Shown here: piece after piece, positions 53,301 to 64,000 of the stretch | Layout: the number at the start of each line of letters is the position of its first letter | Numbering within the stretch: the first letter of the stretch is position 1 | Assembly (NCBI GenBank): GCA_014058105.1 | Contig: JACGCM010000669.1 | Coordinates: 2,542,001 to 2,606,000 of the forward strand | Direction of reading: 5' to 3' | DNA length: 64,000 bases | Source: Kingdonia uniflora | Lineage: Eukaryota; Streptophyta; Magnoliopsida; Ranunculales; Circaeasteraceae | The notes under the pieces: generated by a model | The model's database searches: none | Told to the model about the DNA's origin: nothing | Seen by the model: only the letters and a program-made list of their open reading frames with translations | Program-made: the position numbers and the translations under genes

Positions 53301-55277
53301 AATGATGCAATTCCAACAACAGACTTTGGTAAATCAAAATTCTACATCCCAATCTATCTCTAATTTAGAGAGTCAGATAGGACAATTGGTAAATGCATTG
53401 CATGAGAGACCACAAGGTAAGCTTCCTAGCCAACCTGAATTTAATCCCAAAGGACCACTTGGGCTTGAGCCTAACTCAATCCCAAAATAGCTAAATGCCA
53501 TTACCACTCTTCGAAGCGGTAGACAAATTGATAACTGAGTTGAAATACCTAGGGCTGAGCCAATACCAGCTGCTATTGACGATGAGATAGGTGCGAGTGA
53601 ACCAGTTGTAGTGAGCAACCATGAACCTTCTAAGAAATCTAAGGAGTTGCCTACTTCGTCCATTTCTATACCAAAGGCACGTTATGAGCCAAAGGTGCCT
53701 TATCCACAATGCCTACTTCCGGCTAATAAAGGAATTCAATTTGATGAGATATTGAATACATTTAAGAAAGTTCATATAAATATTCCAATACTCGATGCCA
53801 TCATGCTTATTCCTGCGTATGCCAAATTCCTTAAGGATGCGTGCACTAGGAAAAGAAGAATCAAGAATGCGTATGCCAAATTCCTGAAGGATGCGTACGC
53901 CAAATTCTTTAACCCCTCATAAGCTTCATGATCCTGGAAGCCCAACCATCCCTTGTAAAATTGGAGGTCATAAAGTGGATAGGGCATTACTCGACTTGGA
54001 TGATAGTGTGAATGTCTTACCTAACTCGGCCTATAAAGAATTAGGACTTGGAGAACTCGAACCTACCCGAATGACACTTCAATTGGCTGATAGGTCAATA
54101 CGATACCCACGTGGTATCCCAGAGGATATTCTTATCAAGATTGACACTCTCATTTTTCTCGTGGACTTTGCTATTTTGGATACTAAAGATTTCACGAATC
54201 CTAGCTGTGAGATCCCCGCCATATTGGACTGCCCATTCCTTGCGACTGCTCATGCCATTATTAATTGCTTTAATGGGGTCTTACAATTATCAATGGGAAA
54301 CATGAAGATTAAACTCAATGTTTTGAACAATAATACTCAAATCCCTCATTCTGATGACATGGTTGAACTGAATATGATTGACTCCCTAGTTTACAACTCG
54401 TTCCCTAAAATTATTTTTTGATGACCCCTTAGAATCATGTCTTGTAAACTTTGGTGAGGACTTTAATGAAGACCCAATCGTTGACGAATTCAATGATTTA
54501 CTCGACTCAACTCCTATTTTTAACATATCCAAATGGAGACCTAGACTGGAGCCTCTTGAGCCATCAACTACTTTACCTATTCCATCTATTGTTAAACCAC
54601 CCCAGCTGGACCTCAAGCCATTACCCAATACTCTCAAGTATGCCTTTCTAGGTGATTCTAAAACTTTACCTATGATAATAGCTTCCAATCTAGATGTTGA
54701 CCAGGAAGGTAGACTGTTGAGTGTCCTAAAAAAATATAAATCGGCCATAGGGTGGTCTATAGCAGACTTGGAGAGAATTAGCCCGGCCGTGTGCATGCAT
54801 CGCATCAATCTCGAGGAAGGTGCAAAAAATTCATGCGAGATGCAACGACATTTAAATCTAACTATGATAAAGGTGGTTAAGAAGGAAGTTTTCAAGCTAT
54901 TAGACTCGGGTATCATATACCCCATTTCGGATAGTAAGTGGGTCAGCCCCGTTCAAGTTGTACCCAAGAAATCAGGGATTACTGTAGTTGAAAATGCAAA
55001 TAATGAATTAATCCCTACCCGTATGACCACCGGGTGGCGTGTTTGTATCGATTACAGAAAATTGAACACGGTTACTAGGAAAAATCATTTTCCTCTTCTA
55101 TTCATTGATAAAATGCTTTAACGATTAGCGGGAAAAAGTCATTATTGTTTTCTTGACGATTATTTTGGATATAATCAAATCCCCATCACACCAGAAGATC
55201 AGGAGAAAACCACATTCACATGTCCCTACGGGACTTATGCTTATCGACGTATGCCATTTGGTTTGTGTAAAGCACCC
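53300..55277 (+). pseudogene. Athila-like protease and reverse transcriptase N-half
   Basis: A linker (53302-53900) with SISNLESQIGQLVNAL leads into the protease (53927-54420). In the protease the catalytic triplet seems changed from the usual LGSS form to LDDSVNVLP (53997-54020), followed by LQLADRSIRYPRGI. RT begins in the open stretch at 54672-55121 (GWSIADLERISPAVCMHRI, SDSKWVSPVQVVPKKSG, RVCIDYRKLN), then after a stop continues CFLDDYFGYNQIPI, EKTTFTCPYGTYAYRRMPFGLCKAP. It is cut there by the Tat-like LTR. The linker end holds a triplicated AYAKFLKDA/AYAKFF phrase (53815-53920). Confidence 0.85.
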
Positions 55278-55771
55278 TGTAGTATCATATTCCCCAGATT
55301 TGACAAGAATACAGCCAGTACTCTGTAATCGAAGTTATCTTAGCAATCTCTAATCGAAGACAATCCAATGTTCTAGAGGGATCTATGAGTCCTCAATGCA
55401 CCAAAAGTAACCGTTGTTGCCCGGTCAAGAAGGAACTGTTTGAGATCCGCAAAGTTCGCCCACTACCTCTGAAATAGGAGACTATTTCTTTCTTTTTGAA
55501 AACTGCCTGTATATGCTATAAATACAGGCAGAGAATAGGTTCTAAAAGGACCACATATTGGACATCTCTCTATCCTAAACATACGCAATACTCAGAAACT
55601 TGTAATAGCTAGCATCTACTAGATTTTTATACCACATCCTCCTCGAGGTCGTGGTTTTTCTCAATTTCTGCTGAGTTTTTCACGTAAAATCTTGGTTGAT
55701 ACTTATTTATTGCATAAACCTTTTGAACAAGTATTGGCGAGGGTTTTCCTCCTGAAAAACACGCCATTACA
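55278..55771 (+). repeat. Tat-like 5' LTR
   Basis: 494 bp, TGTAGTATCATATTCC to CGCCATTACA. The TATA box TATAAATA is at 55517-55524. The start is fixed both by the interrupted Athila RT frame and by comparison with the inverted partial LTR ending at 36232, which begins TGTAATAGCATATCCC. Confidence 0.88.
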
Positions 55772-55772
55772 A

Positions 55773-55791
55773 TTGGCGCCGTCTGTGGGAA
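55773..55791 (+). promoter_or_regulatory. Tat-like primer binding site
   Basis: TTGGCGCCGTCTGTGGGAA follows the LTR after one base. This is the usual primer site of Tat/Athila-related plant gypsy elements, whose TGGCGCC core pairs with the 3' end of a host tRNA. Confidence 0.85.
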
Positions 55792-55835
55792 CCCACACTT
55801 TTTACTACCGTTTCCAAGCTGAGCACCGGCCAATG

Positions 55836-57400
55836 ACCAATATGAACTTAAGAAGCCATTCTTGTACCGTAAGGGATCAAGATATTCTAAGATCTTTTGA
55901 TCTGCACGGTGTTGTTCTTGAACTTCAAAAACAAATGGCTTCAGAAAAAAAACCAGAAGCTGGAAGATCAACGTGTTCATGCTCAAGCTTTACAAACGGA
56001 GAGAGACGAACACAGAATAGCCCTGGATCAGCAGAGTCAAACCCATCAAAAGGAAATGGAAAGACAGCAAAGAACACAAGATTGAATAATAGCTCATCAG
56101 GCATCACCACCACTGGCTCGAAGTGAACTTCGATCGAGAGCAATTCAACGCGATAATCCGCCTATGGAGGACAACCAACGAATATCTCGATCCAGATCTG
56201 GAAACCCTAATAGAGCATATTAACATTTTGGTTTAACTTCTTCGGCCTCGACAACCTAAGGAAGTCGACGTACACGACACCAGACCCTTCCACAAGAAAG
56301 AATACCCATCAGAGAGCGATTGGGACCAGAGGGACAGGCCGATTTTATCATCAGGTTGCAGCCTTGCCTATTCCCCCGCAGCAATTCGTCACTATGGATG
56401 ACCTTAACAGTAAAATTCAAGCTATCAACTATGATACCCCTAGCCGACGATCTGCTCTCGACAGGATCGAAATAAATCCCATCTCTCCATATCTCAAAAA
56501 TATGCTTATTCCAGACAACTTCCATATGCCCAAATTTATCTGGTATGAAGGCCTCACCGATCCACTTACACACGTTCACCATTTAAAAGCCCCCGTTGGG
56601 TTATACTCCAAGCTCGACCATATGCTTTGTCGACTGTTTAACATGAGCCTAAAAGAAGAACCGCTCTGATGGTTCCATACTATACAAGAAGCTTCCATCA
56701 CCTATTTCCTCAAATTACAGAATCTATTTGAGTCCAATTATGCTCATGCTAGGGAACGTGAAATTATAGTAGACTCTTTATTTTACTTCGAGCAAGGCGT
56801 GAAAGAAACCTTGGTAAGTTTTTATAAACGTTTCCTGCAAGAAATACGGAAGATTGGGAATTTAGACCCCAAAATCGTGGTTCCAGCGTTTACTTCTGCC
56901 CTGTACATCGATTCAAAAGTTTGCGAAGAACTTACTATACACAAACCCCGTGCAGTCACTAAAATGATTGACGTGGTTAATAATTACATCGAGCAAGAGC
57001 GCTCGAAGAAAGATAAAATAAAAAGCTCTTTTGTCGTACATTCTCGAGAAGTATCTTCATCCCCTTCTCAAAGAGCAGTTGCCACAACAGCACCGAAGCT
57101 GCCTGCCAAAAGCACTGATAACATTCTAAGAAGATAGGGCAAGTCAGATAGGCCTGTCCCAATTCTACCGCCCATGACAACAACTCTCTCCACTATATTA
57201 CCAACGATAATGGGGGACGATTGTTATCGTACACCACAGGTTATTGCAGATCTTCCGAATAGACCCTTATGTCAATATCATAATGTGCACAGTCATGAGA
57301 CTCATAGCTGCTACTCCCACATTCGTATCTTTCACCGTATCCTCTTGGCCGGAAGACTCTATAATTATGTTGTCGACATTCAAAAATTTCTCGATGAATA
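55836..57400 (+). pseudogene. Tat-like gag
   Basis: The N-terminal segment begins at about 55836 (MTNMNLRSH...). The capsid region (56364-57137) has FHMPKFIWYEGLTDPLTHVHH, RLFNMSLKEEP, a stop at 56667, then ETLVSFYKRFLQEIRKIGNLDPKIVVPAFTSAL. The C-terminus has CQYHNVHSHETHSC (57273-57314), the C-x2-H-x-x-x-H...C pattern common in Tat gag proteins, followed by AGRLYNYVVDIQKFLDE, which ends at TAA. It is broken by at least two stops. The family comparison is from memory of domain patterns. Confidence 0.83.
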
Positions 57401-57659
57401 AGCAAAAACTATTGAAGTCGAACAGAATAATATTCAGGGCCCAGCTCGACATTTATACATGACCGAGATCGAGAAAGGGAAGAAAAGCAAATAAGACGAT
57501 CGTATTACGTCTTGCTGCAAAATGACTTCCTCAGATAAATCAGCAAAACTTCTTCCCAGCCCCAGCAAATCCAAACGTCCTTACCATATAACATTTGAGG
57601 ACTGTGACACCAGCCATGTGTAATACCCACATGATGACCCACTGTTATTATGCTTAAAG

Positions 57660-58370
57660 TGAGCTAGGATTACTTACATACTCTTCTCATTGATACCGGC
57701 AGTGCCACAGATGTTTTATTTCAAAGAGCAATCGAAGTATTAAGACTTATAGATTCTGTCAAAGCTTCGACAATAATAATCACAGGCTTCAATGGTTTCA
57801 ACGAATCAGCCACGGGAAAAATCACTCTCCCCATTCAAGCAGGCTCTGAAACCACCTTCAACAAATTTCTTGTAATTGATGCAGAGTCCAAGTATTTAGG
57901 CTTTCTGGGACGTAACTGGTTACATTCAATCAAAGCGATACCACTGAACTACCATTTAGCACTACGTTTTCCTACGGATCACGGAGTCTATAAAATCAAG
58001 GGTAGCCAAGCAGTCGCACGCATGTGCAAAAATACCACCATCAACCCTCATGCAGCAAAACTCTTTAAGGCATAGCAACTGCAGTCTACCGCACCGCCCA
58101 CATTAGAACAACATGATGCTGAAGTGGTAAACACTGTTGAACTCGATGGCCCCGGGCGCATAACCTTCATTGGATCTAAGCTATCACTCGACGAAAAAGA
58201 AGCCATGACACAGCTCCTTAAGAAAAACATCGATGTCTTCGCCTGGACTTTTCAAGAAATGCCTCGATCCTTCTATCGCTTGCCACCATCTCAACCTCCT
58301 TCTAAACAGCAAGGCAGTCATCCAAAAACAACGAAATTTGGCTTCCCAACTTTGAGATGTAGTCAACGAA
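57660..58370 (+). pseudogene. Tat-like aspartic protease and linker
   Basis: LIDTGSATDVLF with the catalytic DTG (about 57697-57705), then SKYLGFLGRNWLHSIKAIP, the closing block of the retropepsin fold. The linker to RT follows (VELDGPGRITFIGSKLSLDEKEAM, VFAWTFQEMP). Stops at about 57661 and 58073. Confidence 0.83.
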
Positions 58371-59660
58371 GAAATTGATAATATCCTTCGTGTCGGCATT
58401 ATTCGGGAAGCTAAATATCCGAAGTGGGTTTCCAATAATGTCGTTGTGCCAAAGAAAGACGGTAAAATAAGAGTTTGTGTTAATTTCAATGAACCTAACC
58501 AATTCACACCCAAAGACAGCTTTTTTCTACCATTGATTCCACAACTTCTCGACTCAGTGGCAGGACAGAAACTTCTTTCTATGATGGATGCCACCTCGGG
58601 ATACAATCAAGTTCCATTCGCCAAAGGAGATTAGGAAAAAACCACTTTTATAACCAAAAAAGGACTTTACTGTTTTACAGTGATACCTTTTGGGTTAAAA
58701 AATGTTGGTGCCCCTTACCAACGATTGGTCACTCAAATGTTCAAAGACTAGCTAGGCCACATTATGGAAGTATATATCGATGATATGATTTACAAAAGCT
58801 TGAACAAAGCATATCATTTCCAACACCTCCAAACTATCTTCGATAACCTTCGACAATACCAGATGAAACTTAACTCAAAGAAATGTCAATTCGGCGTCAC
58901 ATCCGAAAAATTCCTGGGCCATCTAGTCATCAAAAGATGAATCGAAATCGATCCAGCTCAAATCAAAGTACTTATGGCAATGCCATCTCTTCGAACAAAA
59001 AAAGATGTTCAAAAATTCGCCGGCAAGATAGCCGCTCTTCACAGATTCATCTCTGAGTTATCTTATCGATGCAAACTTCTTTACCTTCTTCTTCGTGGCA
59101 ACCCCATAACTCTTTTGAATAAATAGCAAAAGAAGTTTTATAGACTCCTGATTGTGAACTGGCGTTTCAAGATCTTAAACCGTGCTTGGGGCGTCCTCCT
59201 ATAATGAGTACTCCCATTAGTGGCAAATTACTCATCATGTACTCATCCACAACTGATGATTCCATCAGCTCTACTCTTATTTGAGAAGACGTAGGCATCG
59301 AGAAACCTATTTACTTTATTAGTAGAACTCTTATGCCTGCCAAAAAGTGATATACTATCACAAAAAAACAATTGCTCACCCTGGTTTACAACTCCCAAAA
59401 ACTCCGTCCATACTTCCAAGCTCACCCCATCAAAGTTATTACAAAATACTCTCTCAAACTCGTACTCTCCAAAAAGGAGAAATCTCGACGAGTTTAACAG
59501 TAGTCTGCTTTCCTTGGTGAGTATGACATCACTTTTGAACCTCAAATAGCAGTCAAGGGGCAAGCAGTGGCTGACTTTTTAGCACATTTTTTAGTTGAAG
59601 ACCCCGATTGGGAAGAACTCAAAGAAATCTTTACTGACGACTCAAATTGTAGAACCAGAC
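58371..59660 (+). pseudogene. Tat-like reverse transcriptase
   Basis: The blocks are in order: ILRVGIIREAKYPKWVSNNVVVPKKDGKIRVCVNF, MMDATSGYNQVPF, PFGLKNVGAPYQRL and VYIDDMI (YIDD at 58773-58784), then the thumb and connection LNSKKCQFGV, EKFLGHLV and KDVQKFAGKIAALHRFIS. The region includes stops at about 58633, 58748 and 58938. The first two replace Gln (CAG to TAG). All catalytic Asp codons remain readable. Confidence 0.87.
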
Positions 59661-59689
59661 ACATGGTCTAAGAGTTCTGGCTGATGACT

Positions 59690-60170
59690 TCTTACAGACG
59701 GCTCAGCAGGACCACAAGGTTCCGGAATTTGCATCGTACTTGTCACACCTTCCAATCATCGCATAGAAAAGGCTCTAAAACTCAAATTCTATGCCACTAA
59801 TAATGAAATAGAGTATGAAGGCATCTTATACGGCCTTGATCTCGCACTTACTCTTGGGGCTGAAGAACTAGTAGTTTATGTCGACTCCTTACTCGCAGCC
59901 AATCATTACAACAAAACTTTCAGGATAACGGGCAAGATGGTTGATTATGCTGCCCTGGTCAAAGATAAATTAAAGAAATTTAGGCATGCCACCATTTCAT
60001 ATTTACCTCGACAAGAAAATCGTCATGTCAATGCCTTAGCTTACATTGCCGCCATGCTCGGAGATAGTGAAAAAAGATCTTTGGACATCGAGATCCTCGA
60101 ATACTCTAGCCTCTATATCTTGTCCACACTCCACTTGACCGTTACTGAAGATGACGACCCCGATGATTAG
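59690..60170 (+). pseudogene. Tat-like RNase H
   Basis: TDGSAGPQGSGICIVLV (about 59695) holds the first catalytic Asp; NEIEYEGILYGLDLAL holds the Glu; VVYVDSLLAANHYN holds the next Asp; and SYLPRQENRHVNALAYIAAMLG holds the region of the last (Asp replaced by Asn in HVNALA). A TAG ends the local frame at 60168-60170, where a Trp codon is expected. Confidence 0.85.
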
Positions 60171-60229
60171 AGAAAATCATTTACTGCATACCTCAACTTT
60201 AACATCATACCCAGTAACAAAGAAGAAGC

Positions 60230-61399
60230 TCGATCCCTGTTAGCCAAGTACCCTCGATTCACAGTCCATGATGGTATTTTATATCGACTCACTGGAGGGG
60301 GCCCACATATCGAATGTATATCACATAAACAAGCTCAGATAAAAATCATAGAACTTCATAAAGATATTTGTGGTGCACATGTTTTGGGTCAATCACTAGC
60401 TCAACGTGCCTTCATACAGGGACTCTATTGGCCCAAAATGCGATAAAACTGTAAAGATTTTGTTTAAAAATGCTATAAATGCCAAATTTACGCTCAGGAC
60501 ATCAAGTGTCCCGCCCTTGACTTACACGTCAGTAATGTCCTTTGGCCATTTAAATGATGGAGAATCGACATCATTGGTCCTCTTCATCCCACTTCGGTAA
60601 ATAGAAGATTTGTCTTGGTTACTACCGATTACTTCACCAAGTGGGTGGAAGCAGTCCCTTTATGCCATGCTGATGAAAATGAGGTCATCAAATTCCTTTG
60701 GGAGCACATCATTACCCAGTTTGGTTGTCTGCAAATGATACGTTATGACAATGGTAAACAATTCATCAGCGCCAAAGTACTTACTTTCCTTCATAAATAC
60801 AAGATTCAGTTGATGACTTCTATACCATATTACCCTCAAGGCAATGGACAAGCTGAAGCCATCAACAAAAGCATCAAATCTGGTTTACGCAAATGCCTTG
60901 ATGACAAAAAAGATAGATGGGTCGACGAACTCCTCAGTGTATTGTGGGCTTACCGTACCACTCCTCGAGTCTCCACAGGGTATACTCCTTTTATGATGCC
61001 TTTTGGTACAGAAGCAGTTATACCTTCAGATCTCGATCTACCAAGTACTCGACAAATTTTTTTGATGAAGACAATGAGATCGGACTCCTTTGCAACCTTA
61101 ATTAGATCAAAGAAACCAGGGAAAAGGCCATTACAAATTTACGCCGTTACTACGATACATTGAAAAAAACATACAACAAGAGAGTTCGAGAATGGAAATT
61201 TGGTATTGGAGACCTTGTCCTACGAAGGATACAAGACCATACCCGATCTAGTAACTCAGAAAAATTATCAGAACACTGGGAAGGACAGTACATTGTGTGC
61301 AATAAAATAGATAGTGGAACTTATTGGCTTATGACTGAAGATGAAGTTCAGCTTGAGTACCCATGGAATACTGCTCAGCTTAAACTATTTTACAAATGA
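60230..61399 (+). pseudogene. Tat-like integrase
   Basis: The zinc-binding part (HKDICGAHVLGQSLAQRAF, then WPKM and CYKCQIYAQ, about 60355-60500) has two Gln-to-stop changes. The catalytic core (open stretch 60615-61163) has TTDYFTKWVEAVPL, MIRYDNGKQFIS (catalytic Asp), PYYPQGNGQAEAINKSIKSGL (catalytic Glu) and ELLSVLWAYRTTPRVSTGYTPF. The first Asp lies just before, in DIIGPL. The C-terminal domain (61160-61399) reads KKTYNKRVREWKFGIGDLVLRR and ends NTAQLKLFYK, TGA. No chromodomain, as expected for Tat. Confidence 0.87.
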
Positions 61400-61439
61400 T
61401 ATGGTGTAATCGTTTACTTCGAATCAAATAAAACACTTT

Positions 61440-61925
61440 GTTATATACAAACTCTTTACTACTTTGACTTGTCTTCAATATATACTTTCCAAGTATTTAT
61501 CTAACAAAGTCTCTTTACTACTTCGACTTGTTCTCGATATATACTTTACAAGTATTTATCTGAGAAAGTCTCTTTACTACTTTGACTTGCTTTCAATATA
61601 TACTTTACAAGTATTTATCTGACAAAGTCTTTTTACTACTTTGACTTCTTTTCAATATATACTTTACAAGTATTTATCTGACAAACTTTCTTTACTACTT
61701 CGACTTGTTTTCGATATATACTTTACAAGTATTTATCTGACAGTCTCTTTACTACTTCGACTTGTTCTCGATATATACTTTACAAGTACTTATCTGACAA
61801 AGTCTCTTTACTACTACGACTTATCTTTAATATATACTTTACAAGTATTTATCTGATAAAGTCTCTTTACTACTTCGATTTGTATTCGATATATACTTTA
61901 CAAGTATTTGTCTGACAATAGATCT
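61440..61925 (+). repeat. 59-60 bp tandem array, about eight copies, between pol and the antisense ORF
   Basis: The unit reads CTTTACTACTTCGACTTGTT, then CTCGATATATACTTTACAAG, then TATTTATCTGACAAAGT. Copies start near 61452, 61510, 61570, 61630, 61690, 61746, 61803 and 61861. They differ by a few bases each, and some have small deletions. Tandem arrays in this 3' untranslated position are known for Tat/Ogre-type elements, where they can seed satellite DNA. Confidence 0.92.
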
Positions 61926-62089
61926 CTTTACTTCTATCACATCTACAACAACTTATTTTTAAAACAAAATAGATAGTCATCGCTACGTTAAAAAAATTTA
62001 ATGTTACGAACTTTCAAAAATTAATGTTCATTACTCCTAAATTAACATCTCCGAAGGAGATTTCTTTTCATTTACAGGACCTTCGGGGA

Positions 62090-64000
62090 CTTACACATAT
62101 GCTATGTCCTTAACAAACTGCCCTTCAACCTCCATCATCTTTGTGTCATCAACAACTTCAGTTCCTCCAGAGACATCTGGAGTCTGTGGTACTTCATCAT
62201 CAGAGCTGTCATTACATGGTAGCCCACCAGCCTTCACAACTCCTTTGTAATATTTTCTCTCTCTTCAGACTCATCAAACTGCTCCTTAAAATGCATCCTC
62301 ACTTCTTGGCATCTTTGCAACTCTTCTTCATTCATTCGAGTTTTCAATTCATCGAGCATTTTCTGCTGCTCCAACTCTATTACTTTTCGAGCAGCGTCAA
62401 TCATTTTCTTGAACTTCGTTCTCTGTAAAACCAAAGCTTCCTTCTTTTCCTTCTCCGGCACTTTCTTTGCCTCCGTCAATGCTGCTTCCTTCACTTTGTT
62501 TGCTTCAAGTTTGTACCTGTTTAAAGTTGCATTTAACTTCGTGTTCTCGGCAGTCAATTCTTTCTCAATGTTTCTGTATGCAACCAAACGGTTAGCCAGA
62601 TCACCACTACCCTCCACACGTCCCATTGCTTGACTCATCACCGTCTTAATCTGTATGAAAGTCATTTAAGGATTATTTGTTTGATTTACCAAACTTTTCA
62701 TTCGAGCATAAGCTTTAAAAATTTTCACCTTCACCAGATTACCCTGTGCCTCGCCTAAAAAAGTATCCAAACTGTCAATACCCACCATACAGTCGTCCAT
62801 CTCTTTCTTCAACTTCTCATCCCCCCAAGAAAAGATTTTTATCGCCTCAGCCATCTCCATTTGAAACTCCTCCCCTAACCCCTTCTTCACAGTCCCAGCA
62901 GTAGTCTTCTAGGGAATGGCACTGCTTAAATTTCGTGGAGGTAACCCACTCGCCACAGCTGGTTTATCCGCAACTTTGACACCTTCAGATACTGATTGTC
63001 GTGTAGTTCTATTCAGATTCAGCAACGAAGGTTTTTCCACATTTACCTTCCTTTTCCTCTTATTTTTTCCTAGAGACTACCCCAACATCGCATTAATCTT
63101 AGTATTTGTGTAATAACCTGTTAACGACGGGTTATTCAAAGGCAAACTTGCATTTCCAGCTCTATTATTCTTCACTGACATCTTTCCCCCGATAATTGAC
63201 ACTTCATCACCTTTGATTCTCGACCTTTTTAGCCCTGCTTCTTGAAAATTTTTACTTAACTCATCTTGATTCGTCGCTAAATTGTCGATCCTACCAAAGA
63301 ATCCTTCCCTTATCTTATACAACTTCTCGTTTACAGCAGTTGTCTTCCTGATCTCCTTCAATATTGCAAAACACAAAGCAGATAAAAATCTTTGCCAAAT
63401 CCATATCACCTGACAAATTTATCAAGCGTAAACATTTAAGTTACCTAACCACAGACCTAGATGAAACACTTTTTTTTAAGCGGCTCCCCAGGATCATTAA
63501 GATCAAACTCATAATTTCCATAAACTAGCAATCGGTCTTCGGTATATCGACCTCCAGTGGATACCATACCGTTAAACATTGATCTCTTCAAAAACCTCGC
63601 CAAATAACGATACCCTTTTAACTTCGGGTTCGTTTTCATTATGTAGTATACACACAAATCATCTACCGTTATTACCTCCTCCCCTCTGGCTTATAGTCTG
63701 CCATCTATCGTACAACATACCCTAAACAGGTCATATACATTCAGATTGAATTGACCTGGGGCTACATCGAAGAAATTCATTAACTTTTTCTGATTCGCCC
63801 TGAGGGGTAACTTCAGTCATTTCTTTATCTATTCTCGATGAACAAGAATGCCATCTAGAGGTATATCCTGGTCGATTATTTTGTATTGATACTTATCTAA
63901 TCTAACATCATCAGGGATACCATATTTCTTTTTAAATCTTAATATTTCTTTGGTTTCTAAACCCTCTCCGTAACAAGCTTCTTCATCCTCCCCTACATTT
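62090..64000 (-). pseudogene. Tat-type antisense ORF: PF04195-like domain plus coiled coil
   Basis: Read on the minus strand from the right edge. There is a PF04195-like region (64000 to about 63460) with [37 protein letters not shown] and [26 protein letters not shown] linker follows (63409-63077, GGKMSVKNNRAGNASLPL), then an acidic helical block (62890-62666, LGEEFQMEMAEAIKIF) and a long coiled coil (62665-62234, KELTAENTKLNATLNRYKLEANKVKEAAL). Gaps between blocks have GT-AG candidates, suggesting introns as in the 31-35 kb copy. The role in the element life cycle is unknown. There are stops near 63845, 63700 and 62890. Confidence 0.72.

Larger units (their letters stand above)
49531..55277 (+). 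mobile_element. Athila-like Ty3/gypsy element, interrupted by a Tat-like element
   Basis: It starts TGATGAGCGCATAATTATAA, the characteristic LTR start of plant Athila/Calypso-type elements, followed by about 1.08 kb of LTR, a degenerate TTGGCGC primer site, a non-coding leader, an Athila-type gag, protease, and RT up to the motif PFGLCKAP, where the Tat-like LTR begins at 55278. The remainder must lie beyond the right edge. Only 36 bp separate it from the minus-strand gypsy element. Confidence 0.85.
55278..64000 (+). mobile_element. Tat/Retand-like Ty3/gypsy element (5' 8.7 kb, runs off the right edge)
   Basis: In order: 5' LTR, a TTGGCGCCGTCTGTGGGAA-type primer site, gag, protease, RT, RNase H, integrase (to 61399), a tandem array (61440-61925), and an antisense ORF with a PF04195-like domain (62090-64000, minus). 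This order, including the antisense ORF and the repeat-rich 3' region, is the known signature of Tat-lineage elements. It sits in the RT gene of the Athila-like element, with left flank caccc as the likely target copy. The 3' LTR is outside the window. Many stops show it is inactive. Confidence 0.9.

Noticed and set aside
53373..53987. Minus-strand frames over the Athila protease linker
   Set aside because: Shadows of the plus-strand gag-pol sequence.

Overview
The window is plant nuclear DNA, almost certainly from a eudicot, and it is almost entirely transposable elements in nested and broken layers. The evidence is plant-restricted material: Athila-type and Tat/Retand-type Ty3/gypsy elements, Ty1/copia elements primed by initiator tRNA-Met (TGGTATCAGAGC-type sites), a TRIM, plant L1-type LINEs with a zf-RVT and an RNase H domain, RICESLEEPER-like hAT transposases, an mTERF gene fragment and a DUF936 gene exon. 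I cannot name the species. The only host-type coding sequence still open is the DUF936 first exon (about 16.7-17.3 kb, minus strand). No rRNA, tRNA or CRISPR is visible. The density and age of nested elements suggest pericentromeric or other heterochromatic DNA; this is inference.

Layout. 1-2595: right-hand part of a hAT element, with transposase exons, a CTG/TGAT-rich degenerate repeat and a 3' terminus. 2.6-5.98 kb: Tat-like gypsy pol remnant without LTRs. 5.98-7.58 kb: scrambled LINE pieces. 7578-13979: a Ty1/copia element with both LTRs (copia-1), carrying two later insertions: a TRIM (10493-10824, TSD acaac) and a 1.3 kb hAT-type element (11349-12656, 8-bp TSD cacaaagg) that has captured an mTERF gene start. 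14.4-16.4 kb: internally deleted LTR element. 16.7-17.3 kb: DUF936 exon. 18-20.5 kb: long LTR-like block with a TTCGAA array. 20.5-23.2 kb: MITE-like units and a 37-bp minisatellite. 23.2-27.7 kb: 5'-truncated copia element (copia-2). 28.3-30.96 kb: LINE whose RNase H domain is split by an 810-bp solo LTR. 31-36.2 kb (minus): intron-containing coiled-coil ORF of the kind carried by Tat elements, lying directly behind a partial LTR of the same family as the Tat element at 55 kb. 36.2-37.65 kb: another LINE 3' end. 38.7-41.98 kb: minus-strand hAT. 42.9-43.3 kb: CACTA-like terminal repeats. 43.8-44.85 kb: element with roughly 100-bp terminal inverted repeats. 46.07-49.49 kb: minus-strand gypsy with LTRs but an internal pol deletion. 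49.53-55.28 kb: Athila-like element, interrupted within the RT domain by a Tat/Retand-like element (55278 to beyond 64000) that has LTR, PBS, gag, pol, a 59-bp tandem array and an antisense ORF.

Most coding regions carry stops and frameshifts, and many stops look like C-to-T changes at CAG, CGA or TGG codons, so most of these elements appear old and inactive. The most informative structures are the Tat element's tandem array plus antisense ORF, the relocated sense-oriented copy of such an ORF at 31-36 kb, the gene-capturing hAT element, and TTCGAA-rich arrays that recur in three unrelated element types.
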